Assembly: GCF_001676705.1 (NCBI RefSeq)
Contig: NZ_CP016170.1
Location: 1,984,001 to 2,048,000 of the forward strand
Length of the DNA: 64,000 nt
From: Bordetella bronchialis
Lineage (GTDB): Bacteria > Pseudomonadota > Gammaproteobacteria > Burkholderiales > Burkholderiaceae_B
Reading direction: 5' to 3'
A model generated the notes under the pieces. That model did not search any database, was not told the DNA's origin, and was given only the letters and a program-made list of their open reading frames with translations. Positions 1 through 11,910 of the stretch are shown here, piece by piece; the stretch's first letter is position 1, and each line of letters opens with the position of its first letter. The translations under genes were made by a program, and so were the position numbers.

Positions 1-630
1 GGCGCCCGCGTCAAGGTATTGCGCGAACGCCTGGACCGGGTAGAGCGCCAGCGGGTCACGCAGCGGCGCTCGCGGGCGCGCGGCGGCGCCTTGTCGGTGT
101 CCCTTGTGGGCTATACCAATGCGGGCAAATCCAGTCTGTTCAACGCCATGACGCGCGCCGGCGCCTATGCGGCCGACCAGCTGTTCGCCACGCTGGACAC
201 CACCACGCGCCGCATCTGGATCGACGGCGCCGGCTCCGTGGTCCTGTCCGATACGGTGGGATTCATCCGCGACCTGCCGCCCACGCTGATCGCCGCCTTC
301 CGCGCCACGCTGGAAGAAACCGTGCATGCCGATCTGCTTTTGCATGTCGTGGATGCCGCCAGCCCGCAGCGCGACGAGCAGATCATGGAAGTCCAGAAAG
401 TCCTGGCCGAGATCGGCGCGGGGGATATTCCCGTCATCATGGTCCATAACAAGATCGATCTGCTGGGGCTGCCCCCGCGGGTCGAACAGGATGCCCATGG
501 TACGATTGCGCGGGTGTTTGTCAGCGCCGCCGAGCGCGCCGGTCTGGATGCGTTGCGCGCGGCAATTGCGCAGGCCGGTCAGATTGCGGGAAATAATGCG
601 TCCAATATCCAAACTGTTCAATCTGAATGA
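1..630 (+). CDS. hflX: GTPase HflX, C-terminal part (5' end outside window)
   Basis: The reading frame is open from base 1, so the gene is truncated by the window edge; 209 residues remain. Visible GTPase motifs are the P-loop GYTNAGKSS (G1), DTVGF (G3) and NKIDLL (G4), plus the LFATLDTT segment typical of the HflX/Obg-type switch I region. HflX is a ribosome-associated GTPase that splits stalled or heat-damaged 70S ribosomes. The Arg-rich stretch before the G1 motif is the end of the family's N-terminal helical domain. The 3' end overlaps the start of hflK by 35 bp, so translation of the two is probably coupled. Identification is secure from the motifs and from the hflK-hflC neighbours. Confidence 0.95.
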   Translation, partial: GARVKVLRERLDRVERQRVTQRRSRARGGALSVSLVGYTNAGKSSLFNAMTRAGAYAADQLFATLDTTTRRIWIDGAGSVVLSDTVGFIRDLPPTLIAAFRATLEETVHADLLLHVVDAASPQRDEQIMEVQKVLAEIGAGDIPVIMVHNKIDLLGLPPRVEQDAHGTIARVFVSAAERAGLDALRAAIAQAGQIAGNNASNIQTVQSE

Positions 631-1891
631 CCCAGGCTGGGGTCGTGGCAACCAGAATGGCTCGGAGCCGCCCCGGCGTCCCCAAGGCAGCGGCGACGGT
701 CCGCCCGACCTGGACGAAGTCTGGCGCGATTTCAATAATCGCATCGCGGCGCTGTTCGGCCGCAAGGGCAATCAGGGCGGACGCCCCGGCGGGCCCGCCG
801 GCCCCGGCGGTACCGGCCCGCGGAACGCCCGCATCGGCGCCGGCCTGATCCTCCTGGTATTGATTGTCCTGTGGCTGGCCAGCGGCTTCTATATCGTCCA
901 GGAAGGCCAGGTGGCCGTGGTCACCCAGTTCGGCAAGTACCACAAGACGGCGCAGGCCGGCTTCCAGTGGCGCATGCCGTATCCCATCCAGAACCAGGAA
1001 ATCGTCAACGTGTCGCAGCTGCGGACGTTCGAAGTCGGTTTCCGTGGCAGCTCGCGCAATAAGGTACTGCCGGAAGCGCTGATGCTGACCACCGACGAGA
1101 ACATCGTCGACATGCAGTTCGTCGTGCAGTACCGCCTGCGCGCGGACGGCGCGCCCGATTACCTGTTCCGCACCCGCGATCCGGACGAATCCGTCCGTCA
1201 GGCCGCCGAGACCGCCATGCGCGAAGTCGTCGGCAAGCAGCCCATGGACTACGTCCTGTACGAAGGCCGTACCAACGTGGCCACGCAGGTCCAGGCGCTG
1301 ATGCAGCAGATTCTCGATCGCTACGATACCGGCATCCAGGTCAGCACGGTCGCCATCCAGAACGTGCAGCCGCCCGAGCAGGTGCAGGCTGCCTTCGACG
1401 ATGCCGTGAAAGCGGGCCAGGACCGCGAGCGCCAGATCAACGAAGGCGAGGCCTATGCCAACCAGGTCGTGCCGCTGGCCGCCGGCCAGTCCTCGCGCAT
1501 GATCCAGGAGGCCGAAGGCTACAAGGCCAAGGTCATCGGCGATGCGACGGGTAATACCGCGCGCTTCAACAGCGTGGTCGCCGAATACCGCAAGTCGCCC
1601 GCCGTCATGCGCGAGCGCATGTACCTGGAAACCATGGAGGAAATTTTCTCGCGCGCCAGCAAGGTCATGATCGATACGCGGGGCGGCAATAACGTCGTCT
1701 ACCTGCCGATCGACAAGATCATCCAGCAGGCCGCGCAAGAGGCCGGCAAACAGCCGCCCCCGTCAGGCTCGCTGAGTCTGCCCGGCGCCAACCAGCCGAC
1801 CGTCCCGCCATCGCCACGTCCCATTCCCGGGCAAACATCCGGCAACCCCGGCAGCGGCAACACGCTGTCCCGCGATCGCCTGTCGCGCTAA
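596..1891 (+). CDS. hflK: HflK, FtsH protease modulator (SPFH/band 7 family)
   Basis: A 431-residue protein that with HflC forms a membrane complex facing the periplasm and modulates the FtsH protease. I chose ATG 596 (MRPISKLFN...) although the frame stays open further upstream, because the upstream part is only the hflX sequence read in another frame; the start lies inside hflX. A Gly/Pro-rich cytoplasmic N-terminus (about residues 1-85) is followed by one transmembrane segment (about 86-105, LILLVLIVLWLASGFYIV) and an SPFH domain. The C-terminal tail is rich in Pro, Gly and Ser. Spacing of 17 bp to hflC indicates one operon. Confidence 0.95.
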   Translation: MRPISKLFNLNDPGWGRGNQNGSEPPRRPQGSGDGPPDLDEVWRDFNNRIAALFGRKGNQGGRPGGPAGPGGTGPRNARIGAGLILLVLIVLWLASGFYIVQEGQVAVVTQFGKYHKTAQAGFQWRMPYPIQNQEIVNVSQLRTFEVGFRGSSRNKVLPEALMLTTDENIVDMQFVVQYRLRADGAPDYLFRTRDPDESVRQAAETAMREVVGKQPMDYVLYEGRTNVATQVQALMQQILDRYDTGIQVSTVAIQNVQPPEQVQAAFDDAVKAGQDRERQINEGEAYANQVVPLAAGQSSRMIQEAEGYKAKVIGDATGNTARFNSVVAEYRKSPAVMRERMYLETMEEIFSRASKVMIDTRGGNNVVYLPIDKIIQQAAQEAGKQPPPSGSLSLPGANQPTVPPSPRPIPGQTSGNPGSGNTLSRDRLSR

Positions 1892-1908
1892 CCGGAGGAG
1901 CCCCCAAC

Positions 1909-2856
1909 ATGCAACGTCTACTGCCCATTCTGGTCGGCCTGATCATTGTCCTGGCCGCGCTGTCGTCCTGCGTCTTCATCGTGCGCGAGCGCGACTATGC
2001 CCTGGTCTTCTCGCTCGGCGAAGTGCGCAAAGTCATCAACGAGCCGGGTCTTTATTTCAAGGCGCCGCCGCCCTTCCAGAACGTCGTGACCCTGGACAAG
2101 CGCATCCTGACCATCGAGTCCACGGATGCCGAGCGTATCCAGACGGCTGAAAAGAAGAACCTGCTGATCGACTCCTACGTCAAGTGGCGCATCGCCGATC
2201 CGCGGCTGTATTACGTGACCTTCGGCGGCAACGAGCGCGCCGCGCAGGAACGCCTGCAGGCCCAGATCCGCGACGCGCTGAACGCGTCCGTCAACATCCG
2301 CACGGTCAAGGACGTGGTCTCGGCCGAACGCGAGAAGGTCATGGCGGAGATCCTCTCCAACGTGGCCAAGCGCGCCGCGCCGCTGGGCGTGCAGATCGTC
2401 GACGTGCGCCTGCGCCGCATCGAGTTCGCGCCGGAGATCTCCGAATCCGTCTATCGCCGCATGGAAGCGGAACGCAAGCGCGTGGCCAACGAGCTGCGTT
2501 CCATCGGCGCGGCGGAAGGCGAGAAAATCCGCGCAGAGGCCGATCGCCGCCGCGAGGAAATCCTGGCCGACGCCTATGCCAAGTCGCAAGCCATCATGGG
2601 CGAAGGCGATGCGCGGGCCAGCAGCATCTATGCCGAGGCCTACGGCAAGGATCCCGTCTTCTATACCTTCTACAAGAGCCTGGAAGCCTATCGGTCCTCG
2701 TTCTCCAAGCTGGGCGACCTGCTGGTGGTGGACCCGACCTCGGAATTCTTCCAGTTCTTCAAGTCGTCGGTGGGCGTGCCCGGCGCTCCCAGCGGCACCT
2801 TGGGCGGTCTGCCCGGCAGCACCACGGCGCCCATCCCCGCGGACGCCAAGAAATAG
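1909..2856 (+). CDS. hflC: HflC, FtsH protease modulator (SPFH/band 7 family)
   Basis: 315 residues, the usual size. A clear ribosome binding site (CGGAGGAG) precedes ATG 1909. One N-terminal membrane anchor (about residues 5-24) is followed by an SPFH domain that begins IVRERDYALVFSLGEV, then the Glu/Arg/Ala-rich coiled coil (about residues 190-240) that packs against HflK. The partner hflK lies just upstream and hflC is the last gene of the hflX-hflK-hflC group; a GC-rich repeat tract and a strong terminator follow. Confidence 0.95.
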   Translation: MQRLLPILVGLIIVLAALSSCVFIVRERDYALVFSLGEVRKVINEPGLYFKAPPPFQNVVTLDKRILTIESTDAERIQTAEKKNLLIDSYVKWRIADPRLYYVTFGGNERAAQERLQAQIRDALNASVNIRTVKDVVSAEREKVMAEILSNVAKRAAPLGVQIVDVRLRRIEFAPEISESVYRRMEAERKRVANELRSIGAAEGEKIRAEADRRREEILADAYAKSQAIMGEGDARASSIYAEAYGKDPVFYTFYKSLEAYRSSFSKLGDLLVVDPTSEFFQFFKSSVGVPGAPSGTLGGLPGSTTAPIPADAKK

Positions 2857-2895
2857 CGCGCCCCGCGTCGGGCAGGGCGGCCGGCCCCCCGGCCG

Positions 2896-2982
2896 GCGCG
2901 TTCCGGCCAGGTGCGGCCGGCCAGGCGCGTTCCGGCCAGGCGCGTTCCGGCCAGGTGCGGCCGGCCAGGCGCGGCCGGCCAG
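2896..2982. repeat. GC-rich tandem minisatellite, six units of 14-15 bp
   Basis: Six adjacent units alternate between GCGCGTTCCGGCCAG (15 bp) and GTGCGGCCGGCCAG or GCGCGGCCGGCCAG (14 bp). The tract begins about 40 bp after hflC and is non-coding. GGCC palindromes inside each unit would let the RNA fold. Such tracts often vary in copy number by slippage; a function is not evident. Confidence 0.85.
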
Positions 2983-3119
2983 CCGTTCCCAGGCGCGTGC
3001 GCCGACAAGTGTGCCTGCCCGGTGCTCCCGCCAGGCGACCGAATTCGACGCCCCGGTGGGGCGCCCCAGCCCGGGGTCCCCGCTGGGCGGCGCCGGCTGG
3101 CGGGATTGTCCGAACCATG

Positions 3120-3125
3120 TACAAT
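3120..3125 (+). promoter_or_regulatory. Possible -10 element just upstream of a terminator
   Basis: TACAAT (5 of 6 match to TATAAT) lies 27 bp before the hairpin at 3152. No good -35 is at the right distance. If active, it would make a very short terminated RNA or a leader controlled by the hairpin ahead of hisZ. Confidence 0.3.
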
Positions 3126-3151
3126 ACCCCGTAAGCTTTAAAACATTCCGC

Positions 3152-3188
3152 AGCGGCTGAGCGGGCTTACGCCCCTCAGCCGCTTTTT
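3152..3188 (+). terminator. Strong intrinsic terminator between hflC and hisZ
   Basis: AGCGGCTGAG (3152-3161) pairs perfectly with CTCAGCCGCT (3175-3184), and inside it GGGC pairs with GCCC around a TTAC loop. A T-run follows at once (3184-3188). It most simply ends the hflKC transcript; because it lies only about 75 bp before hisZ it could also act as an attenuator. Confidence 0.85.
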
Positions 3189-3261
3189 CGTTTGGGTATC
3201 GCTTATCGGTATCGCCGGGCGCGGCCCGCGTCTTTCATTTAGGCATGATCAGGTAACTAAC

Positions 3262-4419
3262 ATGGGCAACTGGCTGCTGCCCGAGCGCCTGGCGGACATT
3301 CTGCCCGCCGAGGCCCGGCGCATTGAGGAACTGCGTCGCGAACTGCTGGATCTCTACCGTACCTACGGTTTCGAGCTGGTCGCGCCGCCCCTGGTGGAAT
3401 ACATCGATTCCCTTCTGTCCGGCACCGGTACCGACCTGGATTTGCGCACCAGCAAATTGGTGGACCAGCTTTCCGGGCGCATGCTGGGCGTGCGGGCGGA
3501 CATGACGCCGCAGGTGTCGCGCATCGATGCGCACCTGCTGAACCGCGCGGGAGTGACCCGGCTCTGCTATTGCGGAACGGTGCTGCATGCGCGGCCGGCC
3601 GACCTGCTCTCCAATCGCGAACTCCTGCAGATCGGCGCCGAAATCTACGGCCACGCGGGCGTCGAGGCGGACATCGAAATCCTGCGGCTGGTGCTGGATA
3701 CGGTAACCATCGCCGGCGTCCGCCAGCCGCGCCTGGATCTCTGCCATCCCGGCGTGGTCCGCGCCATTATCGATGCCGATCCCGCCGCGCCGGCGCATGC
3801 GGCACAGATTCACAGCCTGCTGCGCGACAAGGACGTCCCGGGCCTGATGGAGCTTGGCCGCCGCCCGGACGGGCCAGCCGCGCGCACCATCGAAACCCTG
3901 CGCACGCTGACCGGCCTTTACGGCGACACCGGCACGCTGGCGCGCGCGCGGGCCGAGTTGCCGCCGCTGCCCGGCATTGCCCAGGCGCTGGATGCGCTGG
4001 AGGCCCTGCTGCCCGCCTTGCCGGAGCTGCGGGTCAGTATCGACCTGGCCGACGTCCGCGGTTATGGGTACCACTCCGGCATCACCTTCGCCTTGTATGC
4101 GGAAGGCTGGCACGACGCCCTGGTCAGCGGGGGGCGTTATGACGACGTCAGCCGCGTGTTCGGCCGGGCCCGGCCCGCCACCGGCTTCAGCCTGGACCTG
4201 CGCAAGCTGGCCGCGGGCCTGCCCCCCGCCGAACGTTCGCCCGCCGTGCGCGCACCGTGGGGCCAGGACCCGGCGCTGGTGGCCGCGGTGCGGAGCTTGC
4301 GCCAGGCAGGCGAAATCGTGGTCCAGGTCCTTCCGGGCCACGAGGACGACCAGGACGAATTCATCTGCGACCGCGAGCTGGCACTCCAGGGCGGCGCATG
4401 GAAGGTTCGCAACCTTTGA
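3262..4419 (+). CDS. hisZ: ATP phosphoribosyltransferase regulatory subunit HisZ
   Basis: 385 residues. HisZ is a catalytically inactive paralog of histidyl-tRNA synthetase that pairs with short-form HisG to make the first enzyme of histidine synthesis. The N-terminus ([20 protein letters not shown]) and the class II synthetase motif 2-like region ([17 protein letters not shown]) are typical of HisZ. The protein is shorter than HisRS and ends without an anticodon-binding domain. hisG is not nearby. The gap to purA is 73 bp. The hisZ-purA neighbourhood after hflKC is a conserved arrangement in this family. Confidence 0.93.
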   Translation: MGNWLLPERLADILPAEARRIEELRRELLDLYRTYGFELVAPPLVEYIDSLLSGTGTDLDLRTSKLVDQLSGRMLGVRADMTPQVSRIDAHLLNRAGVTRLCYCGTVLHARPADLLSNRELLQIGAEIYGHAGVEADIEILRLVLDTVTIAGVRQPRLDLCHPGVVRAIIDADPAAPAHAAQIHSLLRDKDVPGLMELGRRPDGPAARTIETLRTLTGLYGDTGTLARARAELPPLPGIAQALDALEALLPALPELRVSIDLADVRGYGYHSGITFALYAEGWHDALVSGGRYDDVSRVFGRARPATGFSLDLRKLAAGLPPAERSPAVRAPWGQDPALVAAVRSLRQAGEIVVQVLPGHEDDQDEFICDRELALQGGAWKVRNL

Positions 4420-4435
4420 TTCATCCCCTCTTTGA

Positions 4436-5788
<1,353 letters not shown>

Positions 5789-5800
5789 GAGCGTACCGCC

Positions 5801-6343
5801 ATGTCTGCACCGCCCAGTACCGATAAGGATCTTTGGGTCAGTTGGGATGACTATCATCGCCTGATCGAACAGCTCGCGCTCAAGGTTTATCGTTCGGGCT
5901 GGCAGTTCGACCAGATCCTTTGCCTGGCGCGGGGCGGGGTGCGGGTGGGGGATGTCCTGTCGCGCATCTTCGATGTGCCCTTGGGCATTCTCGCCACCAG
6001 CAGTTATCGCGAGGCGGCCGGCACCAAGCAGGGCGCCCTGGACATCGCCCAGTACATCACGATCACCCGGGGCACACTGGCCGGCCGGGTGTTGCTGGTC
6101 GACGACATGGTGGATACGGGCCTGACCTTCAACCGCGTGCTGGACCACCTGCGCAGCCAATTTCCCGCCATCACCGAGCTCCGCAGCGCCGTGCTCTGGT
6201 GGAAAGGGCATTCGCAAGCCGTCCCCGATTACTACATGGAAAAGCTGCTGACCAACCCGTGGATACATCAGCCTTTCGAAGAGTACGACAGCCTGCGGCC
6301 CCACCAGCTGGAGGCCTGGAGCAGGAAAGGCTCGACGTCCTGA
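5801..6343 (+). CDS. Phosphoribosyltransferase of the hypoxanthine/xanthine-guanine type
   Basis: 180 residues. The PRPP-binding loop LLVDDMVDTGLTF (about residues 97-109) is perfect for a type I phosphoribosyltransferase, and the LARGGVRVGDVLS segment forms the pyrophosphate loop. These suggest purine-base salvage from PRPP. Close linkage to purA (12 bp gap) supports a purine role. Exact base preference (hypoxanthine, guanine or xanthine) cannot be read from the sequence. The family is often annotated simply as phosphoribosyltransferase or hypoxanthine phosphoribosyltransferase-like. Confidence 0.85.
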   Translation: MSAPPSTDKDLWVSWDDYHRLIEQLALKVYRSGWQFDQILCLARGGVRVGDVLSRIFDVPLGILATSSYREAAGTKQGALDIAQYITITRGTLAGRVLLVDDMVDTGLTFNRVLDHLRSQFPAITELRSAVLWWKGHSQAVPDYYMEKLLTNPWIHQPFEEYDSLRPHQLEAWSRKGSTS

Positions 6344-6352
6344 TCCCTGCCG

Positions 6353-6361
6353 TGCTAGAAT
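6353..6361 (+). promoter_or_regulatory. Extended -10 promoter element for rpsU-dnaG
   Basis: TGCTAGAAT carries the TGn extension and a 5-of-6 match to TATAAT. It lies 36 bp before the rpsU start. No good -35 is present, as expected for extended -10 promoters. Confidence 0.5.
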
Positions 6362-6396
6362 CATCTGTTACCAAGTCGAATTTCATCTTCTAACCT

Positions 6397-6609
6397 ATGC
6401 CTATTGTTCGCCTGAAGGAAAACGAACCGTTTGAAGCCGCCCTGCGTCGCTTCAAGCGCACCATCGAAAAAACGGGTCTTCTGACCGAACTGCGTTCGCG
6501 CGAGTTCTACGAGAAGCCCACGGCCGAGCGCAAGCGCAAGCACGCCGCCGCGGTGAAGCGCCACTACAAGCGGATTCGTAGCCAGCAACTGCCCCCGCGC
6601 CTGTATTGA
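6397..6609 (+). CDS. rpsU: 30S ribosomal protein bS21
   Basis: 70 residues, the normal length. Starts [21 protein letters not shown], the diagnostic bS21 N-terminus, and ends in the basic tail [12 protein letters not shown]. It takes part in 30S initiation. It heads the classical rpsU-dnaG-rpoD macromolecular synthesis arrangement. The stop is 42 bp before the dnaG start. Confidence 0.97.
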   Translation: MPIVRLKENEPFEAALRRFKRTIEKTGLLTELRSREFYEKPTAERKRKHAAAVKRHYKRIRSQQLPPRLY

Positions 6610-6651
6610 TTTCCGGGTCGATCCGAGCGATTCGCATTGGATTCGCATTGA

Positions 6652-8658
6652 TTGATTCCAGAATCCTTCATACAGGAACTACTTGCCCGAGTCGACGTGG
6701 TCGATGTGGTCGGGCGATATGTGCAGTTGCGCAAGGGTGGGGCCAATCTGCTTGGCCTGTGCCCCTTTCATAACGAAAAAAGTCCCTCCTTCACGGTAAG
6801 TCCCACGAAGCAGTTCTATCACTGCTTCGGGTGCGGCGCACATGGCAGCGCCATCACCTTCCTGATGGAACACACCGGCGCCAGCTTCCCGGAAGCGGTG
6901 CGCAGCCTGGCGGGCTCCGCCGGCATGGCGGTTCCGGAAGAAGACCGCAGTCCGCGCCAACGCGCGGAATCCGCCCGGCGCAAGGAAGAAGTCTCCCGTC
7001 ATACGCAGGTGCTGGAAGCCGCCCAGGCTTTCTACCTGAAGCAGCTGCGCGCCTCGGCGCCGGCCATTCGCTATCTAAAACAGCGTGGCCTGACCGGCGA
7101 GATCGCCCGACAGTTCGGCTTGGGCTGGTCGGGCAGCGATCGCCAGGGGCTGGCGCAAGTCTTCAGCCGTTACGACGACCCCGTGCTGGTGGAGGCGGGC
7201 CTGGTCATCGAGGCCGAGGACGGCCGCCGCTACGACCGCTTCCGCGAGCGTGTGATGTTTCCCATACGGAACGCCCGCGGCGTGCTGATCGGGTTCGGCG
7301 GGCGGATCATCGGCAAGGGCGAGCCCAAGTACCTGAACTCACCGGAAACACCCATCTTCTCCAAAGGCCAGGAGCTGTATGGCCTGTGGGAGGCGCGTCA
7401 GGCCATCCGCACCGAAGGCCAGGTGATCGTGGTCGAGGGCTATATGGACGTGGTCGGGCTGGCCCAGCTCGGGGTGGGCAACGCGGTGGCCACGCTGGGC
7501 ACCTCCACCACGCCGGACCACGTGAAGAAGCTGCTGCGGGCCAGCGATCGCGTGGTGTTCAGCTTCGACGGCGATAAGGCGGGCCGGCGCGCCGCCTGGC
7601 GCGCGCTGCAAGCCTGTTTGCCCGCTTTGCGCGACGATATCAACCTGCGCTTTCTTTTCCTGCCGGCCGAGCACGATCCCGACTCCTACATCCGCGAGTT
7701 CGGAGAGGAAGCCTTTCGCGCCAGCCTGGGGGAAGCGGTCGCGCTGTCCCGGTTCCTGCTGGATGAGCTGGCATCCCGGCACAATCTGGGCGAGGCGGAA
7801 GGCCGCGCCGCCTGCATGCACGAGGCGCGTCCGCTGCTTGCGGCCATTCCCGCCTGTGGGCTGAAAACGCAGATCGAGCGCGAGCTGGGCAAGCTGGTCC
7901 AACTGACGCCGGAAGAGGTCGCCCAGGCCCTGGCCCAGCCGTCCGGTCCCACCGGGGCGCATGGCGCCCCGGCGCAAGGGACAGGCGGTACGGCTGCGAG
8001 CCCGCCGGCAGGGCATGACGTGCCTTTCGATATGGCGGATGGCGATGAACCCCCGCCCGATTTCTCGTACGAGCCCATCCCGGATGGCATGGATATGCCC
8101 GCCGGCCAGGGTGGCCGCGGGAAGAAAGGGCGGTACACACGCGGCTTCAACGCCAACCAGGGCGGCAAGTGGTCACGCCGCGACGACAAGGACAAGGTCG
8201 GCGGTGTCATCGAGCCTCGGCGGCCGGTGCCCACGCTGGCGCGCCGCCTGCTGCGCCTGCTGTTGTCCCACCCCGAATTGGTGGACGGCATGGGGGATCA
8301 GCAACTTGAAGTATTGGACCGCGGGCCCCACCTTGGTATGGTGCGCGATCTGGTGGTGCTGGCGCAGCGCAGCGGGGCCCGCCACCTGGGTGCCTTGCTG
8401 GAAGCCGCGGAACCGGAATCCGACATCGAATTGGTGCTGCGCAGCATGAGCGCCGACCTGCTCGGCGAGGAAGAGCTGCCCAATCCGCAGGCGGAATGGG
8501 ACGATGCCTTGCACCGGATAGAGTTCGCGGCGATCCGTGCCGAGATCGATGAGTTGGCGCGGTCAGGCCTGCAAACGGATCAGGATCGCGACCGGTATCA
8601 GGAACTTTCGAGGCGCTTGCAAGCAATTAAGGATGCTGGAAGCAGCTCAATGGGGTAA
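6652..8658 (+). CDS. dnaG: DNA primase DnaG
   Basis: 668 residues; makes RNA primers for chromosome replication. The start must be TTG 6652: an in-frame stop lies directly upstream and no ATG occurs before the conserved zinc finger. The CHC2 zinc finger uses C37, H40, C58 and C61. The TOPRIM core is marked by VVEGYMDVVGL (about 259) and SFDGDKAGRRA (about 304). Between the catalytic core and the C-terminal helicase-binding domain lies an unusually long linker (about residues 425-520) rich in Gly, Pro, Asp and Lys, which explains the excess length over the 581-residue E. coli protein. No clear Shine-Dalgarno precedes the TTG, so translation may depend on rpsU. Confidence 0.96.
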   Translation: MIPESFIQELLARVDVVDVVGRYVQLRKGGANLLGLCPFHNEKSPSFTVSPTKQFYHCFGCGAHGSAITFLMEHTGASFPEAVRSLAGSAGMAVPEEDRSPRQRAESARRKEEVSRHTQVLEAAQAFYLKQLRASAPAIRYLKQRGLTGEIARQFGLGWSGSDRQGLAQVFSRYDDPVLVEAGLVIEAEDGRRYDRFRERVMFPIRNARGVLIGFGGRIIGKGEPKYLNSPETPIFSKGQELYGLWEARQAIRTEGQVIVVEGYMDVVGLAQLGVGNAVATLGTSTTPDHVKKLLRASDRVVFSFDGDKAGRRAAWRALQACLPALRDDINLRFLFLPAEHDPDSYIREFGEEAFRASLGEAVALSRFLLDELASRHNLGEAEGRAACMHEARPLLAAIPACGLKTQIERELGKLVQLTPEEVAQALAQPSGPTGAHGAPAQGTGGTAASPPAGHDVPFDMADGDEPPPDFSYEPIPDGMDMPAGQGGRGKKGRYTRGFNANQGGKWSRRDDKDKVGGVIEPRRPVPTLARRLLRLLLSHPELVDGMGDQQLEVLDRGPHLGMVRDLVVLAQRSGARHLGALLEAAEPESDIELVLRSMSADLLGEEELPNPQAEWDDALHRIEFAAIRAEIDELARSGLQTDQDRDRYQELSRRLQAIKDAGSSSMG

Positions 8659-8838
8659 AATCAAGGGTTTTCCTGATAGCGGCAGGAATCTTGGCGCCGG
8701 TTTTATCCGGTAGTGTGTCTGAAGCGGTGTCTGGAGGGCGGTCCGGGACAACGGTAATCGATCTGGTGATGTGGGGGAGATGTGGGGCAGATGGGCATGC
8801 AATGCCCGCAACCACGGGCCCGGAAGGACGTGTCCACA

Positions 8839-8907
8839 ACCACGGGTCCACAACACGGGTCCAGAACCACGTGTCCAGCACCACCAGCCCAGAACCACCG
8901 GGTTCCG
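8839..8907. repeat. Degenerate tandem repeat, five units of 13-14 bp
   Basis: Units resembling ACCACGGGTCCAGA follow one another at 8839, 8853, 8866, 8880 and 8894. They differ at a few positions each. The tract is non-coding and lies in the dnaG-rpoD gap. Confidence 0.75.
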
Positions 8908-9346
8908 ACCCTGTCTAATGTACGTGTGCCAAGCCGGGCACCGCGGGCAATAGGCCCGGCGATGACCGGTTTGCGGAAGTGGGCGTCGTGCCGGGTGCTG
9001 GTCCCGGCCGGCGGATGTCCTTGACGACTGCGTTCATTCTACCGAAGGCAACGTAACAAAGCATTGACACGACTTTACCCAAGGTACCAGAAATCAGGAA
9101 GAGCAGGGCCCAATCGGCCGGCAGGCGCAAGACAGAAATTACGCGGGTCTTGCGTGGCTGGTCCGGGGGTCGGAAGGAAAGTCCCGGCACATGTGCCGGA
9201 AGGTTGCAAGACCGAGTGCTGCACAGGGCCACGATCCGGCCAGCAGCGTCGCCCGTCCAGGGCTTTCTGCAATCTTCGCGCATGGGGCGTGACGTACCGG
9301 CCGATCGCCAGGCACTGTTATTAGTTTTTAAGTACGCGTCTTGACC

Positions 9347-9370
9347 CGGTCGGGGCTTACGCCCGGACCG
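9347..9370 (+). promoter_or_regulatory. Hairpin in the rpoD leader
   Basis: CGGTC (9347-9351) pairs with GACCG (9366-9370), and GGGC (9353-9356) with GCCC (9361-9364), around a TTAC loop with one G/G mismatch. It ends 49 bp before the rpoD start and is not followed by T residues, so it is not an ordinary terminator. Confidence 0.5.
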
Positions 9371-9419
9371 TCGATAGCGGTGCGGCGGGCTCCGGCCTGC
9401 AACGACCACGGAAGCGACT

Positions 9420-11675
<2,256 letters not shown>

Positions 11676-11709
11676 GCACGCGCCTGCGCACAGGATGAAA
11701 GATCAATAA

Positions 11710-11788
<79 letters not shown>

Positions 11789-11826
11789 ACACTTCATGCG
11801 CACGTAGACGCCACTCGTGGCGAACC

Positions 11827-11869
11827 GCACCCCGGAAGTCGGATACCGATCCGACCTCTGGGGTGTTTT
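11827..11869 (+). terminator. Intrinsic terminator after the tRNA
   Basis: CACCCC (11827-11832) pairs with GGGGTG (11859-11864), and inside it GTCGGA pairs with TCCGAC around TACCGA. Five T residues follow (11865-11869). It ends the rpoD/tRNA transcript. Confidence 0.85.
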
Positions 11870-11910
11870 TCATTGGGCGCCGCTACGTCGCTTCAAGGGC
11901 AGCGAGCTTC

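Larger units (their letters stand above)
8659..9419 (+). other. Long non-coding leader between dnaG and rpoD
   Basis: No credible gene is seen in this 761-bp gap. It contains a 13-14 bp tandem repeat (8839-8907), a perfect 16-bp palindrome CCGGCACATGTGCCGG (9184-9199), a TTGACA at 9064-9069 without a convincing -10, and a hairpin at 9347-9370. The length suggests that rpoD has its own regulated promoter(s) here and a structured leader. Confidence 0.6.

Noticed and set aside
9150..9230. A GGAAGGAAAGTCCCGG stretch recalls the conserved P4 region of RNase P RNA
   Set aside because: The match is imperfect (three C), and the other conserved parts (ACAGAGA-like and the 3' P4 half) are not found within 400 bp.
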